Shown: positions 17,343 through 26,856, counted from the first letter of the stretch. The stretch: 58,405 bases of DNA from Chloroflexota bacterium (GCA_024277135.1 JAJRVV010000066.1:1-58405); one strand, 5' to 3'. The notes: generated from the letters alone by a model not told the origin. Numbers and translations: made by a program.

Positions 17343-17384
17343 CAACAATCAACAACTAACAGTCAACATTCAACAACCAACCAC
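17343..17384. repeat. Heptanucleotide tandem array, 6 units (CAACAAY)
   Basis: CAACAAT, CAACAAC, TAACAGT, CAACATT, CAACAAC, CAACCAC in register, ending 2 nt before the ATG of the flavoenzyme gene at 17387. It replaces the position where a ribosome site would normally be. Confidence 0.8.
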
Positions 17385-17386
17385 CT

Positions 17387-18757
17387 ATGTCCCCAACACC
17401 TGACATTCTCATTTGCGGCGCCGGCATTGCCGGTGTTTCCGCCGCCTATCACCTGGCCGTCCGCCACGGCGTCGGCAACATCTGGCTGGTGGATGACCGC
17501 CCCCCGCTCACCCTCACCAGCGACAAATCCACCGAATGTTACCGCAACTGGTGGCCCGGCCCCGGCAATACGATGGTGCGCTTTATGAATCGCAGCATTG
17601 ATTTGCTGGAGGAACTGGCGGCGATCAGCGGCAATTATTTCCATCTCAACCGGCGCGGCTACGTCTTCCTCACCGCCCGGCCGGAGGAGGCGGAGCGGCT
17701 GCGGCAAACGGCCGTCGCCATCACCAACCTGGGCGCGGGCGAATTACGGGTGCATGACGGTAGCAGCAACACCTACACCCCCCACGGCTGCGACTCCCCC
17801 CTCGATGGCGCGGATTTGATCACCGATCCAGCGCTCATCCAAAAAACATTCCCTTTCGTCACGCCGGCCGCCGCCGCCATGCTGCACGCCCGCCGCTGCG
17901 GCTGGCTCAGCGCCCAGCAGTTGGGCATGTATCTGCTGCAGGAAGCGAAAAAGGCGGGGGTGCAGCAGGTGAATGGGCGGGTGGTGAAAGTGGATGTGAG
18001 GCGCGGCCGTGTCCACGCCATCCACATACAAACGGAAACGGGGGTGACGGCCGCGCAGACCCGAACCTTCATCAACGCCGCCGGGCCGCTGCAAAAACAA
18101 GTCGCCGCCCTCATCGGCGTAAATCTGCCCGTCTTCAACGAACTACACGGCAAAGTCGCCATCGAAGATTACCTCAACATCGTCCCCCGCGACGCGCCGC
18201 TGATGGTCTGGAACGACCCCGTCGAACTCCCCTGGACGGACGAGGAGCGGGCCGAACTGGCCGCCGATCCCGACCTGCGCCGCCTCACCGAACCCTTCCC
18301 CGCCGGCGTCCATTTCCGCCCGGAAGGGCATGGCGACGCCCAAACCCTGCTCATGCTGTGGACTTACCACATCGAGGCCATGGAACCCGTCTGGCCGCCG
18401 CCCCCCTTCGAGCCGGAATATCCCGAAATCGTGGCGCGCGGCCTCTCGCGCATGATCCCCGGCCTCTCCGTCTACTTTGAGCGGATGAGCCAGCCCCAGG
18501 TGGACGGCGGCTACTACTGCAAGACGCGCGAAAACCGGCCGCTCATCGGCCCGCTGCCGGTGGACGGCGCTTATCTCATCGGCGCCCTCTCCGGCTACGG
18601 CATCATGGCCTCGCAAGCCGCCGCCGATCTGCTGGCCGCCCACGTCACCGGCGGCGACCTGCCCGATTATGCGTCGGATTTTCTGCTCGGCCGTTACGAT
18701 GACCCAACGTATAAAGAACTGCTCCAGCATTGGGACGCCGGTTCAGGTCAGTTGTAG
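17387..18757 (+). CDS. FAD-dependent oxidoreductase, DAO (glycine/sarcosine oxidase-like) family
   Basis: 456 residues. The FAD-binding Rossmann motif ILICGAGIAGVSAAYHL opens the protein (residues 7-23), followed by an acidic residue in WLVDDRPP. The C-terminal FAD motif is around GYYCKTRENRPLIGPLP and LSGYGIMASQAAADLLA. This layout fits the DAO fold of sarcosine oxidase beta subunit and related amine dehydrogenases. The substrate is unknown. No signal peptide. No Shine-Dalgarno sequence is visible because a heptamer array abuts the ATG. A related flavoenzyme lies at 19504. Confidence 0.88.
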   Translation: MSPTPDILICGAGIAGVSAAYHLAVRHGVGNIWLVDDRPPLTLTSDKSTECYRNWWPGPGNTMVRFMNRSIDLLEELAAISGNYFHLNRRGYVFLTARPEEAERLRQTAVAITNLGAGELRVHDGSSNTYTPHGCDSPLDGADLITDPALIQKTFPFVTPAAAAMLHARRCGWLSAQQLGMYLLQEAKKAGVQQVNGRVVKVDVRRGRVHAIHIQTETGVTAAQTRTFINAAGPLQKQVAALIGVNLPVFNELHGKVAIEDYLNIVPRDAPLMVWNDPVELPWTDEERAELAADPDLRRLTEPFPAGVHFRPEGHGDAQTLLMLWTYHIEAMEPVWPPPPFEPEYPEIVARGLSRMIPGLSVYFERMSQPQVDGGYYCKTRENRPLIGPLPVDGAYLIGALSGYGIMASQAAADLLAAHVTGGDLPDYASDFLLGRYDDPTYKELLQHWDAGSGQL

Positions 18758-18810
18758 CTGTTCCGTATAGAATTCCTCTGCAACATTTGCGTCAACCGCG
18801 CAATTTATTT

Positions 18811-18831
18811 GTTCATTGCTCATTGCTCATT
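18811..18831. repeat. Short heptanucleotide array, 3 units (GTTCATT/GCTCATT)
   Basis: Three units, the reverse complement of AATGAGC/AATGAAC, lie in the convergent gap between 18757 and 18879. This is the same unit family as at 17064 and 33128. Confidence 0.6.
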
Positions 18832-18878
18832 TGCGGTTTACCGCGCTATGGAATTGCCCCTCAGTTTGCCTCGCCAAT

Positions 18879-19283
18879 TTAGGTTAAATCTTCTGGCGTT
18901 TTTTCCTCGATCTGACTCTGGTTTACCCGTTCGGCCAGCCGGGCCAGCTTTTGGCTGAGCCAGCGTAAGCCACGTCCTGTGCCGGTTTTGGCTTCCGCTT
19001 TCCAATCCGTTTCCCGAATGCGGGTTTTGGCGCGCTCCACCCGTTGGCGGGCTTGATCTTCGGCGCGCTGGACGACGGCCGCCTGCGCCGCCTGACCTCC
19101 CTTGGCGGCAACGGCCGCCGCCCCCTTTCTCACCCCCCGCGTCACCTTCTTTCGCGCCTCGCTTCGCCACGCCTTTTTGGCCGCTTCCCCCACGCGGCCT
19201 TTCACATCCCGCCCTCCGTTCTCCGGCACAAACGGGGCTGCCTCGTCTTCCTTAATCACAATCTTGATCGGTTCCTGTTCCAT
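18879..19283 (-). CDS. Small basic Ala/Lys/Arg-rich protein, unknown
   Basis: 134 residues. A short acidic N-terminus (MEQEPIKIVIKEDEAAPF) precedes a highly basic helical region (about 25-95) rich in Ala, Lys, Arg and Gln, then a C-terminal amphipathic helix (LRWLSQKLARLAERVNQSQ). No transmembrane helix or known motif. The composition resembles nucleoid-associated or RNA-binding helical proteins, but that is only a compositional remark. AGGAG lies 7 nt before ATG 19283. It is convergent with the flavoenzyme at 17387 and divergent from the one at 19504. Confidence 0.6.
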   Translation of the reverse strand: MEQEPIKIVIKEDEAAPFVPENGGRDVKGRVGEAAKKAWRSEARKKVTRGVRKGAAAVAAKGGQAAQAAVVQRAEDQARQRVERAKTRIRETDWKAEAKTGTGRGLRWLSQKLARLAERVNQSQIEEKTPEDLT

Positions 19284-19451
19284 CACGCTGCTCCTGTCCT
19301 AAAAATGTAGGACAAGTTTGCAAACTTGTCCGTTTCCACTACTTGCCCTTGTTACGAGCCTGCGCCCACATCGTTGCACCCAAATTCGCCCAAACAGCAG
19401 CGAGCGCGTAAGATAAAGGAGAGAGCGGGCAGAAGGATGAAGGCGGAAGAT

Positions 19452-19483
19452 CACCCTGTCACCTTGTCACCCCTTCACCTTGT
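19452..19483. repeat. Octanucleotide tandem array, 4 units (CACCTTGT)
   Basis: CACCCTGT, CACCTTGT, CACCCCTT, CACCTTGT in 8-bp register, 20 nt upstream of the ATG at 19504. Most other arrays in the window have a 7-bp period. Confidence 0.7.
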
Positions 19484-19503
19484 CAAAAAAAAGGAGATGA
19501 ATT

Positions 19504-20679
19504 ATGTCAAACAGGTTTGATGCCATCATCATCGGCGCGGGAATCATGGGATGCAGCGCCGCCTTCCAACTGGCAAAGCGCGGGCTGAACGTGGCCCTGC
19601 TGGAGAAAGGAAACGTGGGCGACGGCTCCACCGGCAAATCCTCGGCCATCATCCGCCAACATTACTCCAACGAACTGACGGCGCGAATGGCGTTACACAG
19701 CCTGCGCGTTTTCCAGAATTTTGAGGATGCGGTGGGCGGTGAGTGCGGTTTCACTGCCACCGGCTTTGTGGCGCTGGTGGATGCGGCCGATCAGTCAGGG
19801 TTGGCGCAAAACGTCCAAATGCAGCAATCGCTGGGCATTAAAACAGAGTTGATGCCGCCGTCTGCATTGGCCGATCTGGTTCCCGGCCTGGACACGGCCG
19901 ACCTGGTTGCCGTCGCGTATGAGCCGGAGAGCGGATACGCCGATCCTTATCTGACGGTGACGGCGTTTGCTCAAGCGGCCAAGCGGGAAGGAGCGCGGCT
20001 GTTTCAAGATACGGAGGTGACGGCCGTCCAATTCCAGAACGGCCGTGTCGCCGGCGTCACCGCCAACAACCAACAATTCCATGCCCCCATTGTTTTGAAC
20101 AGCGCCGGCCCCTGGGGGGCGCGCGTCGCCCAAATGGCAGGCGTCTCCGTCCCCATCAACGCCTGCCGGGTGCAGGTCAGCTTCTTCCGCCGCCCCCCGG
20201 CCTACAAAGCGGCTCATCCCGTCGTCGCCGACTTCATCCACGCCACCTACTTCCGCAGCGAAACCGGCGGCCTCTCCCTGGTCGGCCTGATTGACCCGGA
20301 AGAAGCCAGCGCCATTGTTGATCCGGACAAATTCCGGCAGGCAATTGACGACGACTTTGTGATGGACGCCGGCGAGCGGTTCATCCGCCGCTACCCGCCG
20401 ATGGAAAGCTGCCAGGTGACAGGCGGCTATGCCGCTCTCTATGCCATCACCCCGGACTGGCATCCCATTGTGGACGAGTTGATCCCGGACAGCGGCTTTT
20501 ACATTTGCGCCGGGTTCAGCGGGCATGGCTTCAAACTCGGCCCGGCCGTCGGCGTGATGGCGGCCGACATGCTGACAAAGGCCAGTCATCCGGAGTTCTC
20601 GCCCCGCCTGTTCCGGCTGAACCGGTATGCGGAAGAAGAGCCGGTACGCGGACTGTACGAGTACAGCATCGTCGGTTAG
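19504..20679 (+). CDS. FAD-dependent oxidoreductase, DAO (sarcosine oxidase beta-like) family
   Basis: 391 residues, typical for single-subunit DAO-family enzymes. The FAD motif IIIGAGIMGCSAAFQLA (about 8-24) leads to LLEKGNVGDGSTGKSSAIIRQHYSNE, in which the conserved Ser/Gly stretch contacts FAD. The C-terminal portion GFYICAGFSGHGFKLGPAVG is the classic sarcosine-oxidase/DAO closing motif. It probably oxidises an N-methyl or secondary amino acid. AGGAG 8 nt upstream supports the start. It is followed by a strong terminator (20729-20757). Confidence 0.92.
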   Translation: MSNRFDAIIIGAGIMGCSAAFQLAKRGLNVALLEKGNVGDGSTGKSSAIIRQHYSNELTARMALHSLRVFQNFEDAVGGECGFTATGFVALVDAADQSGLAQNVQMQQSLGIKTELMPPSALADLVPGLDTADLVAVAYEPESGYADPYLTVTAFAQAAKREGARLFQDTEVTAVQFQNGRVAGVTANNQQFHAPIVLNSAGPWGARVAQMAGVSVPINACRVQVSFFRRPPAYKAAHPVVADFIHATYFRSETGGLSLVGLIDPEEASAIVDPDKFRQAIDDDFVMDAGERFIRRYPPMESCQVTGGYAALYAITPDWHPIVDELIPDSGFYICAGFSGHGFKLGPAVGVMAADMLTKASHPEFSPRLFRLNRYAEEEPVRGLYEYSIVG

Positions 20680-20684
20680 CAAAA

Positions 20685-20713
20685 TTGTGATTTGTTTCAC
20701 CTTATGCTAAAAT
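20685..20713 (+). promoter_or_regulatory. Promoter-like -35/-10 pair, immediately before a terminator
   Basis: TTGTGA, 17 bp, TAAAAT. The 16-mer around the -10, CACCTTATGCTAAAAT, recurs with one change at 45300-45315 before another gene. Transcripts starting here would at once meet the hairpin at 20729. Confidence 0.4.
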
Positions 20714-20728
20714 CCTCGCTTGTTTTCC

Positions 20729-20757
20729 GGCGCAATGTAAATTGCGCCCTCTTTTTT
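20729..20757 (+). terminator. Rho-independent terminator
   Basis: Perfect stem GGCGCAAT / ATTGCGCC (20729-20736, 20741-20748), GTAA loop, then CTC and six T. It ends the flavoenzyme transcript. Confidence 0.9.
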
Positions 20758-20830
20758 GTAAATCTAACGCACGAATGGCCGTACGGCCGTGATGGAATTC
20801 AACCCATCGTTCGTGGAGGAAGAGTGAAAG

Positions 20831-22486
20831 ATGAAATTTAAACACATAGTAATAATTGCCATCATGGGGTTATTCCTCTGGGCCGTAGCCCAAATTCCGG
20901 TTCAAACCACCGCTGCCCAGCAGCAGAGCGACGTTAATTTGCTCACTAACCCCAGTTTTGAAGATGGTTATTTCCTTCAGGATAGCATCCCCGAACTGGC
21001 CGTCCCCAACGGTTGGCGGATGCACTACCTCGATAACGTTCCCTTTGATGGTTCGGCCGGCAATGCCGTCCGTCCAGAAACCGTCGTTTGGTTTATCGGC
21101 GATGCGCCCGCCAACGAGCAAAGTCTGTTTTTCCGTCATGGCTCCTACGCTTTGAAAGTGTTTAAGGGTGGGCTGCCCGTCTATGCTGCGCTTTCACAGG
21201 ACGTCAGCGGCCTGGAAGTGGGTCGTAAATATCGGCTGGTGGCCCCTATTTACATTGACATCGTAGACCGTTGGGAAAATGGGGTGAAGATCGCACCGGC
21301 CAAATTGAGTTCGGGCGTCGTTCGCCTGGGCGCCGGCCCGGTGGGTGCGCCCTGGCTGGAGATGAGCGCCATCAATTACAGCGGCTTCTGGACGGCCGAA
21401 ACCATTTCCCCCTTTTACCTGGCCTATCCCGTGTTCGTCTATGATTTCACCGCCACCGACGCCAACATGACCGTGTACATTGAATTCGGTTCCCGTGATT
21501 CATACGCCAACAACGGCTTTTTCCTGGATACGCCCGGCTTGTACGCCCTGGACGAAGTGGATGACACAGCCAACAATCCGCCGCCGGCCGGGAATCCGCC
21601 ACCGCAAGCTGGCCCATCGCCCACGCCTTTCCCCACCCCCACCCCACGTCCTGATGGCGCCATTGTCCATGTGGTGCAGGAAGGGGATTCGCTCTGGTCA
21701 TTGGCCATCCGCTACTCCTCTGCGCTTGGCCTCGCCGCCGAAGAAACTTTGGCCCAAATCCGGGAATTGAACGGCAATCCGGCTTTCATTTCGGTGGGAC
21801 AGGAAGTGTTAATTTCTTCGCCATCTGAAACGGCCGTTCCCGTCGCAGACACAGCCGCAGAAGGCACAACGGAAGACGCCGCCGCCGGTGGATCTGAAGG
21901 CGCTGAAACCGAAGTGGAACCAACGGCCACACCGGAACCTGCCGCGGTAGACCCGACGCCGGAACCCATCACCGTGTCCGATCCGGTCAGCGCCATTTGT
22001 GTCTCCGCTTTCAACGACGATAACGGCGACGGCCGCCGCGATGACGGAGAAGGACTGCTATCCGACGCTGTTTTCACCATCTCCCACACCGGCGGCACGG
22101 TAGCCACCTACGTTTCGGACGGCATCAACGAACCCAAATGCTTTGAAGGGTTGGAACCCAACACCTACCAGATCGCCTTCTCGCCGCCCGCCGACCACAA
22201 CATGACCACGGCCGGTAACTGGGCCGTGGCCGTCTCTGGCGGCGATGAGGTCAACGTCGAATTTGGCGCTCAGTTTGCCGCCGAGATCGTGGCGGCGGTT
22301 GAAGAAACGACGACTGAAACCGGGGATACGGCCGTGGACACCGCCGCCGACACGACCGAGTCAACCGCAGAAACACCGGCCGAAGATGGCGGCTTCTTCT
22401 CCAATTTCGGCGTCATCATCCTGGGCATCGCCGTCGTCCTGGTCATTTTGGCCGGGGTCGGCGTTGCCTTGCTGCGTCGCAGTTAA
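20831..22486 (+). CDS. Secreted, membrane-tethered surface protein with LysM and SdrD-B-like domains
   Basis: 551 residues. An N-terminal signal peptide (about 1-28, cleaved after TTAAQ) is followed by a beta-sandwich-like domain starting NLLTNPSFEDGYF (about 35-235), the style of carbohydrate-binding modules. A Pro-rich linker leads to a LysM domain (VVQEGDSLWSLAIRYSS to ISVGQEVLI, about 283-332), which binds peptidoglycan or chitin-like glycans. After a Thr/Glu/Ala-rich spacer comes an SD-repeat-B-like domain (CVSAFNDDNGDGRRDDGEG). A single C-terminal transmembrane helix ends in LRRS. It is likely anchored in the envelope beside the penicillin-binding protein encoded next. Confidence 0.82.
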   Translation: MKFKHIVIIAIMGLFLWAVAQIPVQTTAAQQQSDVNLLTNPSFEDGYFLQDSIPELAVPNGWRMHYLDNVPFDGSAGNAVRPETVVWFIGDAPANEQSLFFRHGSYALKVFKGGLPVYAALSQDVSGLEVGRKYRLVAPIYIDIVDRWENGVKIAPAKLSSGVVRLGAGPVGAPWLEMSAINYSGFWTAETISPFYLAYPVFVYDFTATDANMTVYIEFGSRDSYANNGFFLDTPGLYALDEVDDTANNPPPAGNPPPQAGPSPTPFPTPTPRPDGAIVHVVQEGDSLWSLAIRYSSALGLAAEETLAQIRELNGNPAFISVGQEVLISSPSETAVPVADTAAEGTTEDAAAGGSEGAETEVEPTATPEPAAVDPTPEPITVSDPVSAICVSAFNDDNGDGRRDDGEGLLSDAVFTISHTGGTVATYVSDGINEPKCFEGLEPNTYQIAFSPPADHNMTTAGNWAVAVSGGDEVNVEFGAQFAAEIVAAVEETTTETGDTAVDTAADTTESTAETPAEDGGFFSNFGVIILGIAVVLVILAGVGVALLRRS

Positions 22487-22536
22487 ACCTACCATCAACT
22501 CAGGTGCGACGCACTTTGGAAGCGCGTCGCGCCTCA

Positions 22537-22573
22537 AGTGGTTGTCATCTGACGATGGCAGCCGCTTTTTTTA
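22537..22573 (+). terminator. Rho-independent terminator
   Basis: A 13-bp stem (22537-22549 with 22554-22566, three G-U pairs), TGAC loop, then an eight-T run (22566-22573) whose first T closes the stem. A second GC-rich inverted repeat (GCGACGC / GCGTCGC) lies just upstream. Confidence 0.85.
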
Positions 22574-22645
22574 TTCCGTCTCCCATTCGTCACCTTAACG
22601 TTACCCGGACGCATAGCGGCACGAATTCGTTTAACGTAAACTACA

Positions 22646-22706
22646 AGACATCCGATTTCTTGTCATTCACTACATAGGCATACCTACAACCAGAAATCGG
22701 ATGTCT
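22646..22706. mobile_element. Hairpin element copy A (61 bp, intergenic)
   Basis: Perfect 15-bp inverted ends AGACATCCGATTTCT (22646-22660) and AGAAATCGGATGTCT (22692-22706). The 31-bp centre is itself partly palindromic (TAGG CATA CCTA). It lies 17 nt before the penicillin-binding protein start. Copies B and C are at 27655 and 32388. Confidence 0.85.
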
Positions 22707-22723
22707 GGAATTGCGAGGCGACT

Positions 22724-25507
22724 ATGTATCAAGAACCGACATCTCCCACCCAACCCGTTGAATATGTTTTGGAAAAGCCGCGACGACGCGGCTGTCGCGG
22801 CTGTTTGGGCCGCGCTTTCATCGGTAGCTTGCTACTGCTGGCCCTGGCAGTTTTTACCGGCGTAGTGGTGACGGGCACGCTGATTTACGCCAGTTTTTCC
22901 CGCGAAATTGAAGATGGCATTGCCAAATTGGATATCGCCCAGGAACGGGAAACCTTTGAAACCACCGTGATTTACGACCGAAACGGCGAAGTGTTGTGGG
23001 AAATTTTTGGCGAAGGCAATCGGACGAAAGTGCCGCTGAGCCAGATTCCCGAATCGGTGATCCGGGCCACGATTGCGGTGGAAGATGACACGTTATACGA
23101 AAACATTGGCCTGGATGCGCCATCGCTGATTGCGGCATTGATCGCCAATTTACGTAACCCGGATGAACGGCCGAAAGGAGGCAGCACCATCACCCAGCAG
23201 TTGGTTCGTCATCTGGTGTTCGATTATGAGGAACGGACGGCCGTCTCCTACAACCGCAAATCGAAAGAGATCGCTCTGGCCTGGATCATGAACCGCAAAT
23301 TCAGCAAAGACGAAATCCTGGAGATGTACCTCAACGAAATCTACTACGGCAATCTCGCCTACGGCATCGAAGCCGCCGCCGACACCTACTTCCGCAAAAC
23401 GGCCAGCGAGTTGACCCTGGCCGAAGCCGCTCTGCTGACCGGGACGCCGCAAAGTCCGGTGGAACTTGATCCGCTGACTAACCTGGACGGAGCCAAAGCG
23501 CGGCAATGGTTGGCGCTCAACCTGATGGTTAGCGAAGGGTACATCACCCAGGCAGAAGCGGAAGCGGCCTACCTGGAGCCGCTGAGCTTTGCCGCCCAGG
23601 AAGTGAGCCTGGCCGCGCCCCATTTCACCGTCTGGGTGCGGCAGCAGTTGGAGGAGATGTTTGGCGCGGATGTGGTGGCAAACGGCGGCCTGCGGGTGAC
23701 GACGACGCTGGATTTAGGCTACCAACGGCTGGCGGAACAGTTGGCGCGGCAGCACGTGGCCGCCATCCCCCCGGAACGCAATTTGACCAATGCGGCGCTG
23801 GTGGCGCTGAAACCGGCCACCGGCGAGATTTTGGCGATGTTGGGCAGTGTGGATTACCAGAACGAGGAGATTGACGGCCGTGTCAACGTCACCCTCTCTC
23901 TGCAGCAACCGGGCAGCGCCATCAAGCCGCTCACCTACGCCGCCGCCCTCTCGCCGGGCACAGACGGCCGTGCCGCCTGGAACGCCGCCGATGTTTTATG
24001 GGATGTGCCGGTGGATTATCCCCAGTTCAATGGCGCCACCTACTCGCCAGTGAATTATGACGGCCGTTTTCGCGGCCCCGTCCGCCTGCGCGCCGCCCTG
24101 GCCAACAGCTACAACGTCCCAGCCGTGCTGACCTTGCAAGACATCGGCATCCCCCGCCTGCTGGAGTTTGGGCGGCAGATGGGCATCACCACCTGGGCCG
24201 GCGATGCCAGCCAATACGGCCTCTCCCTTACCCTGGGCGGCGCCGAAGTGACCCCGCTCGACCTGACCACAGCCTACGGCGTATTCGCCAATGGCGGTTT
24301 CCGCGTCGAACCCATCGCCATCCTTAGCGTGACCAAAGCGGATGGCGAAATCCTGTTTGAGCAAGGCGCGCCGCAAACTGCGCCCGTCCTCGATCCGCGC
24401 ATCGCCTTCCTCATCAGTGACATTTTGGACGACGACGCGGCCCGCATCCCGGCCATGGGCCGCGACAATCCGCTCGATTTGCCATTTCCCGCCGCCGCCA
24501 AAACGGGCACCACCAATGATTTCCGCGACAATTGGACGATGGGTTACACGCCGGGGCTGGTGGTGGGCGTGTGGACGGGCAACACCGACAACAGCGAGAT
24601 GGTCAACATCAGCGGGCTGACCGGGGCCGCGCCGTTGTGGGGGGATTACATGCAGGCGGTATACGGCAGCTATGATTTGTTAGAGGTTCTAAACATCAAT
24701 GGCACAGAGCCGTCCCCAAATTTCACGCAGCCTGATGGGTTGGATCAGAAACCCATCTGCGCTCTGAGTTCCATCAGCATCGGCGCGGCGGAGTGTCAGT
24801 TTAGCGGGCAGGAGTGGTTTTTGCAGGAATCGGAAACGGCCGCCCCCACTCCCGCGCCGCCGCCGGATACAGTGGTTTGGGAAGAATTAGATACGGCCGT
24901 CACCCGCATCATCGCCCTCCCCCTGCCGCCCCCCTCGCCGGAAATGGCCGCCGCCCTGGCTGACGACCCGGAGGCGCTGCCCTTCCCGCTTTTCTGCCAC
25001 TTTGCCCCACAAACGGAGATGGCGATTTTGCCCCCCGACGCGCTGCCCCAAATTTTTCTCGATCCGCCGCGCAATCCCGAAAGCGTGCAATCGGCGCGCG
25101 AATGGGCGCAGGCCAACGACATCGCCATCCTGCCCGCCGAACCTTGCACCGAAGAGACGCTGGCGCTGGCCCGCGACCCCAACCAGGTGGCGGCTTACCG
25201 CATCACCAGCCCCAAACCGGGCGACGAAGTGAGCGGCATCCTGCCCATCCTGGGCACTGCCGATTTCGACCCGGAAGTGGTGCAGTTCTACAAAATCGAG
25301 TTGGGCATTCCCCAGGCGGACGGCAATGTGCAGTGGGTGACATTAGGCGAAACACACCAGACGCCGGTGGTCAACGGCCAATTGGAGATGCTGCACGCCG
25401 ACGCCATGCCCCCCGGCGATTACTTTTTGCGCCTGATTGTGGTCAAGGACAGCAACTACGTGGGCGAACCCTACACCATCCCCATTGTGATTGAGGCTGG
25501 GGCGTAG
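22724..25507 (+). CDS. Class A penicillin-binding protein (transglycosylase/transpeptidase)
   Basis: 927 residues. A basic cytoplasmic N-terminus and one transmembrane helix (about 32-56) precede the GT51 glycosyltransferase domain: AVEDDTLYENIGLD with its catalytic Glu, GGSTITQQLVR and MNRKFSKDEILEMYLNEIYYG. The transpeptidase domain follows with the nucleophile in QPGSAIKPL (SxxK), SYN (SxN) and AKTGTTNDFRDN (KTG). The last 250 residues are an extra extracellular part with a Pro-rich linker and an Ig-like domain (SPKPGDEVSGILPILGTA). It polymerises and cross-links peptidoglycan. A Chloroflexota cell with this gene would make at least some peptidoglycan. Confidence 0.94.
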   Translation: MYQEPTSPTQPVEYVLEKPRRRGCRGCLGRAFIGSLLLLALAVFTGVVVTGTLIYASFSREIEDGIAKLDIAQERETFETTVIYDRNGEVLWEIFGEGNRTKVPLSQIPESVIRATIAVEDDTLYENIGLDAPSLIAALIANLRNPDERPKGGSTITQQLVRHLVFDYEERTAVSYNRKSKEIALAWIMNRKFSKDEILEMYLNEIYYGNLAYGIEAAADTYFRKTASELTLAEAALLTGTPQSPVELDPLTNLDGAKARQWLALNLMVSEGYITQAEAEAAYLEPLSFAAQEVSLAAPHFTVWVRQQLEEMFGADVVANGGLRVTTTLDLGYQRLAEQLARQHVAAIPPERNLTNAALVALKPATGEILAMLGSVDYQNEEIDGRVNVTLSLQQPGSAIKPLTYAAALSPGTDGRAAWNAADVLWDVPVDYPQFNGATYSPVNYDGRFRGPVRLRAALANSYNVPAVLTLQDIGIPRLLEFGRQMGITTWAGDASQYGLSLTLGGAEVTPLDLTTAYGVFANGGFRVEPIAILSVTKADGEILFEQGAPQTAPVLDPRIAFLISDILDDDAARIPAMGRDNPLDLPFPAAAKTGTTNDFRDNWTMGYTPGLVVGVWTGNTDNSEMVNISGLTGAAPLWGDYMQAVYGSYDLLEVLNINGTEPSPNFTQPDGLDQKPICALSSISIGAAECQFSGQEWFLQESETAAPTPAPPPDTVVWEELDTAVTRIIALPLPPPSPEMAAALADDPEALPFPLFCHFAPQTEMAILPPDALPQIFLDPPRNPESVQSAREWAQANDIAILPAEPCTEETLALARDPNQVAAYRITSPKPGDEVSGILPILGTADFDPEVVQFYKIELGIPQADGNVQWVTLGETHQTPVVNGQLEMLHADAMPPGDYFLRLIVVKDSNYVGEPYTIPIVIEAGA

Positions 25508-25548
25508 GCGCCGCTTGCCCGTATACCCCTTTCGTTGTTTAATCGCCT

Positions 25549-26856
25549 ATGCGTTATTTACGTTTTGCGTTTTTCGTTTCACGCTTTATGCTGCTGGCGC
25601 TCCTGTTTGCCAGCGCCGCTTGCAATGTAGTGACGCCAGACCCGCCACTGCCCACATCGGCTGCCACTGCGCCGCCGGTAGCGGCCAATGTAACCCGGAC
25701 GCTCCCCGTTGAGGCAACGGCCGTCCCCCCCAGCATCCCCACCACCAACACCCCGGCCGTCTTCCTGCCCAACATCAGCTCCGGCGCTGGCGCGACCTCC
25801 TCAGCGCCGCCGACAAACACGCCCCAACCCACTGGCACGGTTCCCACCAGCACGCCCAAACCCAGCGCCACCGCCACTTTTACCCCTGTGCCCAGCGAAA
25901 CCGCCTACGTCACTTTCATGCCCACCCGCGCCCCCGTCGGCGACCTGGGGGACAGCAAAATGGGCATTCACATCGCCTGGAACAACAGCCCGGACATCAT
26001 GGATTTCATTCGCCAGACGCAGCCGGCCGTCGTCAAAAGCGTCGGTGATTTTGGCTTGCTGGCCGTCGTCAAAGAAGTTTCGCCCAACACGGTTACGATC
26101 GGCCGGATCCAGTCGCCAACCCAGGATTACACGGACGATCCCGAACAAGCGGCCCGCGATTTTGTGGCCGCCCAGCTCAACCAATACCTGCTTAATCCGA
26201 CCGTGGATTATTGGGAAGGGTGGAACGAACCTGACCCCAATCTGGACAATATGGGCTGGTATGCCCGAATGGAAGCGGAACGGGTGCGGTTATTAGCCAG
26301 CTATGGGCTAAAAGCGGCTATCGGCGGCTTCCCCGTTGGCGTGCCAGAATTAAACGAGTTTGTCTTGTTCCTGCCCGCCATTGAAGAAGCCAAACGATAC
26401 CAGGGCATTTTGACGCTGCACGAAGGCGGCTCGCCCACGATTGATTATTTGTATGGCGACCCGCTGCCAGGCTATCCCGCCTATCCGGATCGCGGCTCTC
26501 TCAGTTTCCGCTATCGCTGGTATTACCGGGAATATCTGGAGCCGCTGGATTTGGTGATTCCGTTGGTGATATCCGAGTTGGCGATTGATGGGCAGGCGAT
26601 GGCCGGAAACCGGCCGGGGCCGGTGGGCCTGGGCTGGCGGGATTTTGAGGATTATTGGGTGCAGCAGGGGATTTGGGGCGGCAGCGGCGTCGAGGCTTAT
26701 GTCAATCAATTGGCCTGGTATGATGCTGGCGCGCGCCAGGATGGGTATGTGATTGGGTTCGCCATTTTCACCGCCGGCGGCTCTCCCGGATGGGAAAGCT
26801 GGGACATTAATCCGATTTTCTCTGAGTTGGCAGGGTACATTCTCAGCCAAAAGTGA
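25549..26856 (+). CDS. Lipoprotein with glycoside-hydrolase-like (GWNEP) domain
   Basis: 435 residues if ATG 25549 is used; MLLALLFASAAC from ATG 25588 is an equally possible start, because the stretch between is a heptamer repeat. The lipobox is FASAAC. A Pro/Thr-rich linker (about 30-125) tethers a TIM-barrel-like domain beginning GIHIAWNNSPDIMDF. YWEGWNEPDPN resembles the acid/base Asn-Glu-Pro motif of clan GH-A glycosidases, and LVISELAIDG could hold the nucleophile Glu. The substrate is unknown. The gene follows the penicillin-binding protein by 41 nt and is convergent with the next. Confidence 0.75.
   Translation: MRYLRFAFFVSRFMLLALLFASAACNVVTPDPPLPTSAATAPPVAANVTRTLPVEATAVPPSIPTTNTPAVFLPNISSGAGATSSAPPTNTPQPTGTVPTSTPKPSATATFTPVPSETAYVTFMPTRAPVGDLGDSKMGIHIAWNNSPDIMDFIRQTQPAVVKSVGDFGLLAVVKEVSPNTVTIGRIQSPTQDYTDDPEQAARDFVAAQLNQYLLNPTVDYWEGWNEPDPNLDNMGWYARMEAERVRLLASYGLKAAIGGFPVGVPELNEFVLFLPAIEEAKRYQGILTLHEGGSPTIDYLYGDPLPGYPAYPDRGSLSFRYRWYYREYLEPLDLVIPLVISELAIDGQAMAGNRPGPVGLGWRDFEDYWVQQGIWGGSGVEAYVNQLAWYDAGARQDGYVIGFAIFTAGGSPGWESWDINPIFSELAGYILSQK
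25561..25588. repeat. Heptanucleotide array inside the 5' coding end (CGTTTTT type)
   Basis: CGTTTTG, CGTTTTT, CGTTTCA, CGCTTTA in register encode most of residues 5-13 of the longer start of the lipoprotein gene. The same unit occurs at 14434-14475. Confidence 0.6.
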
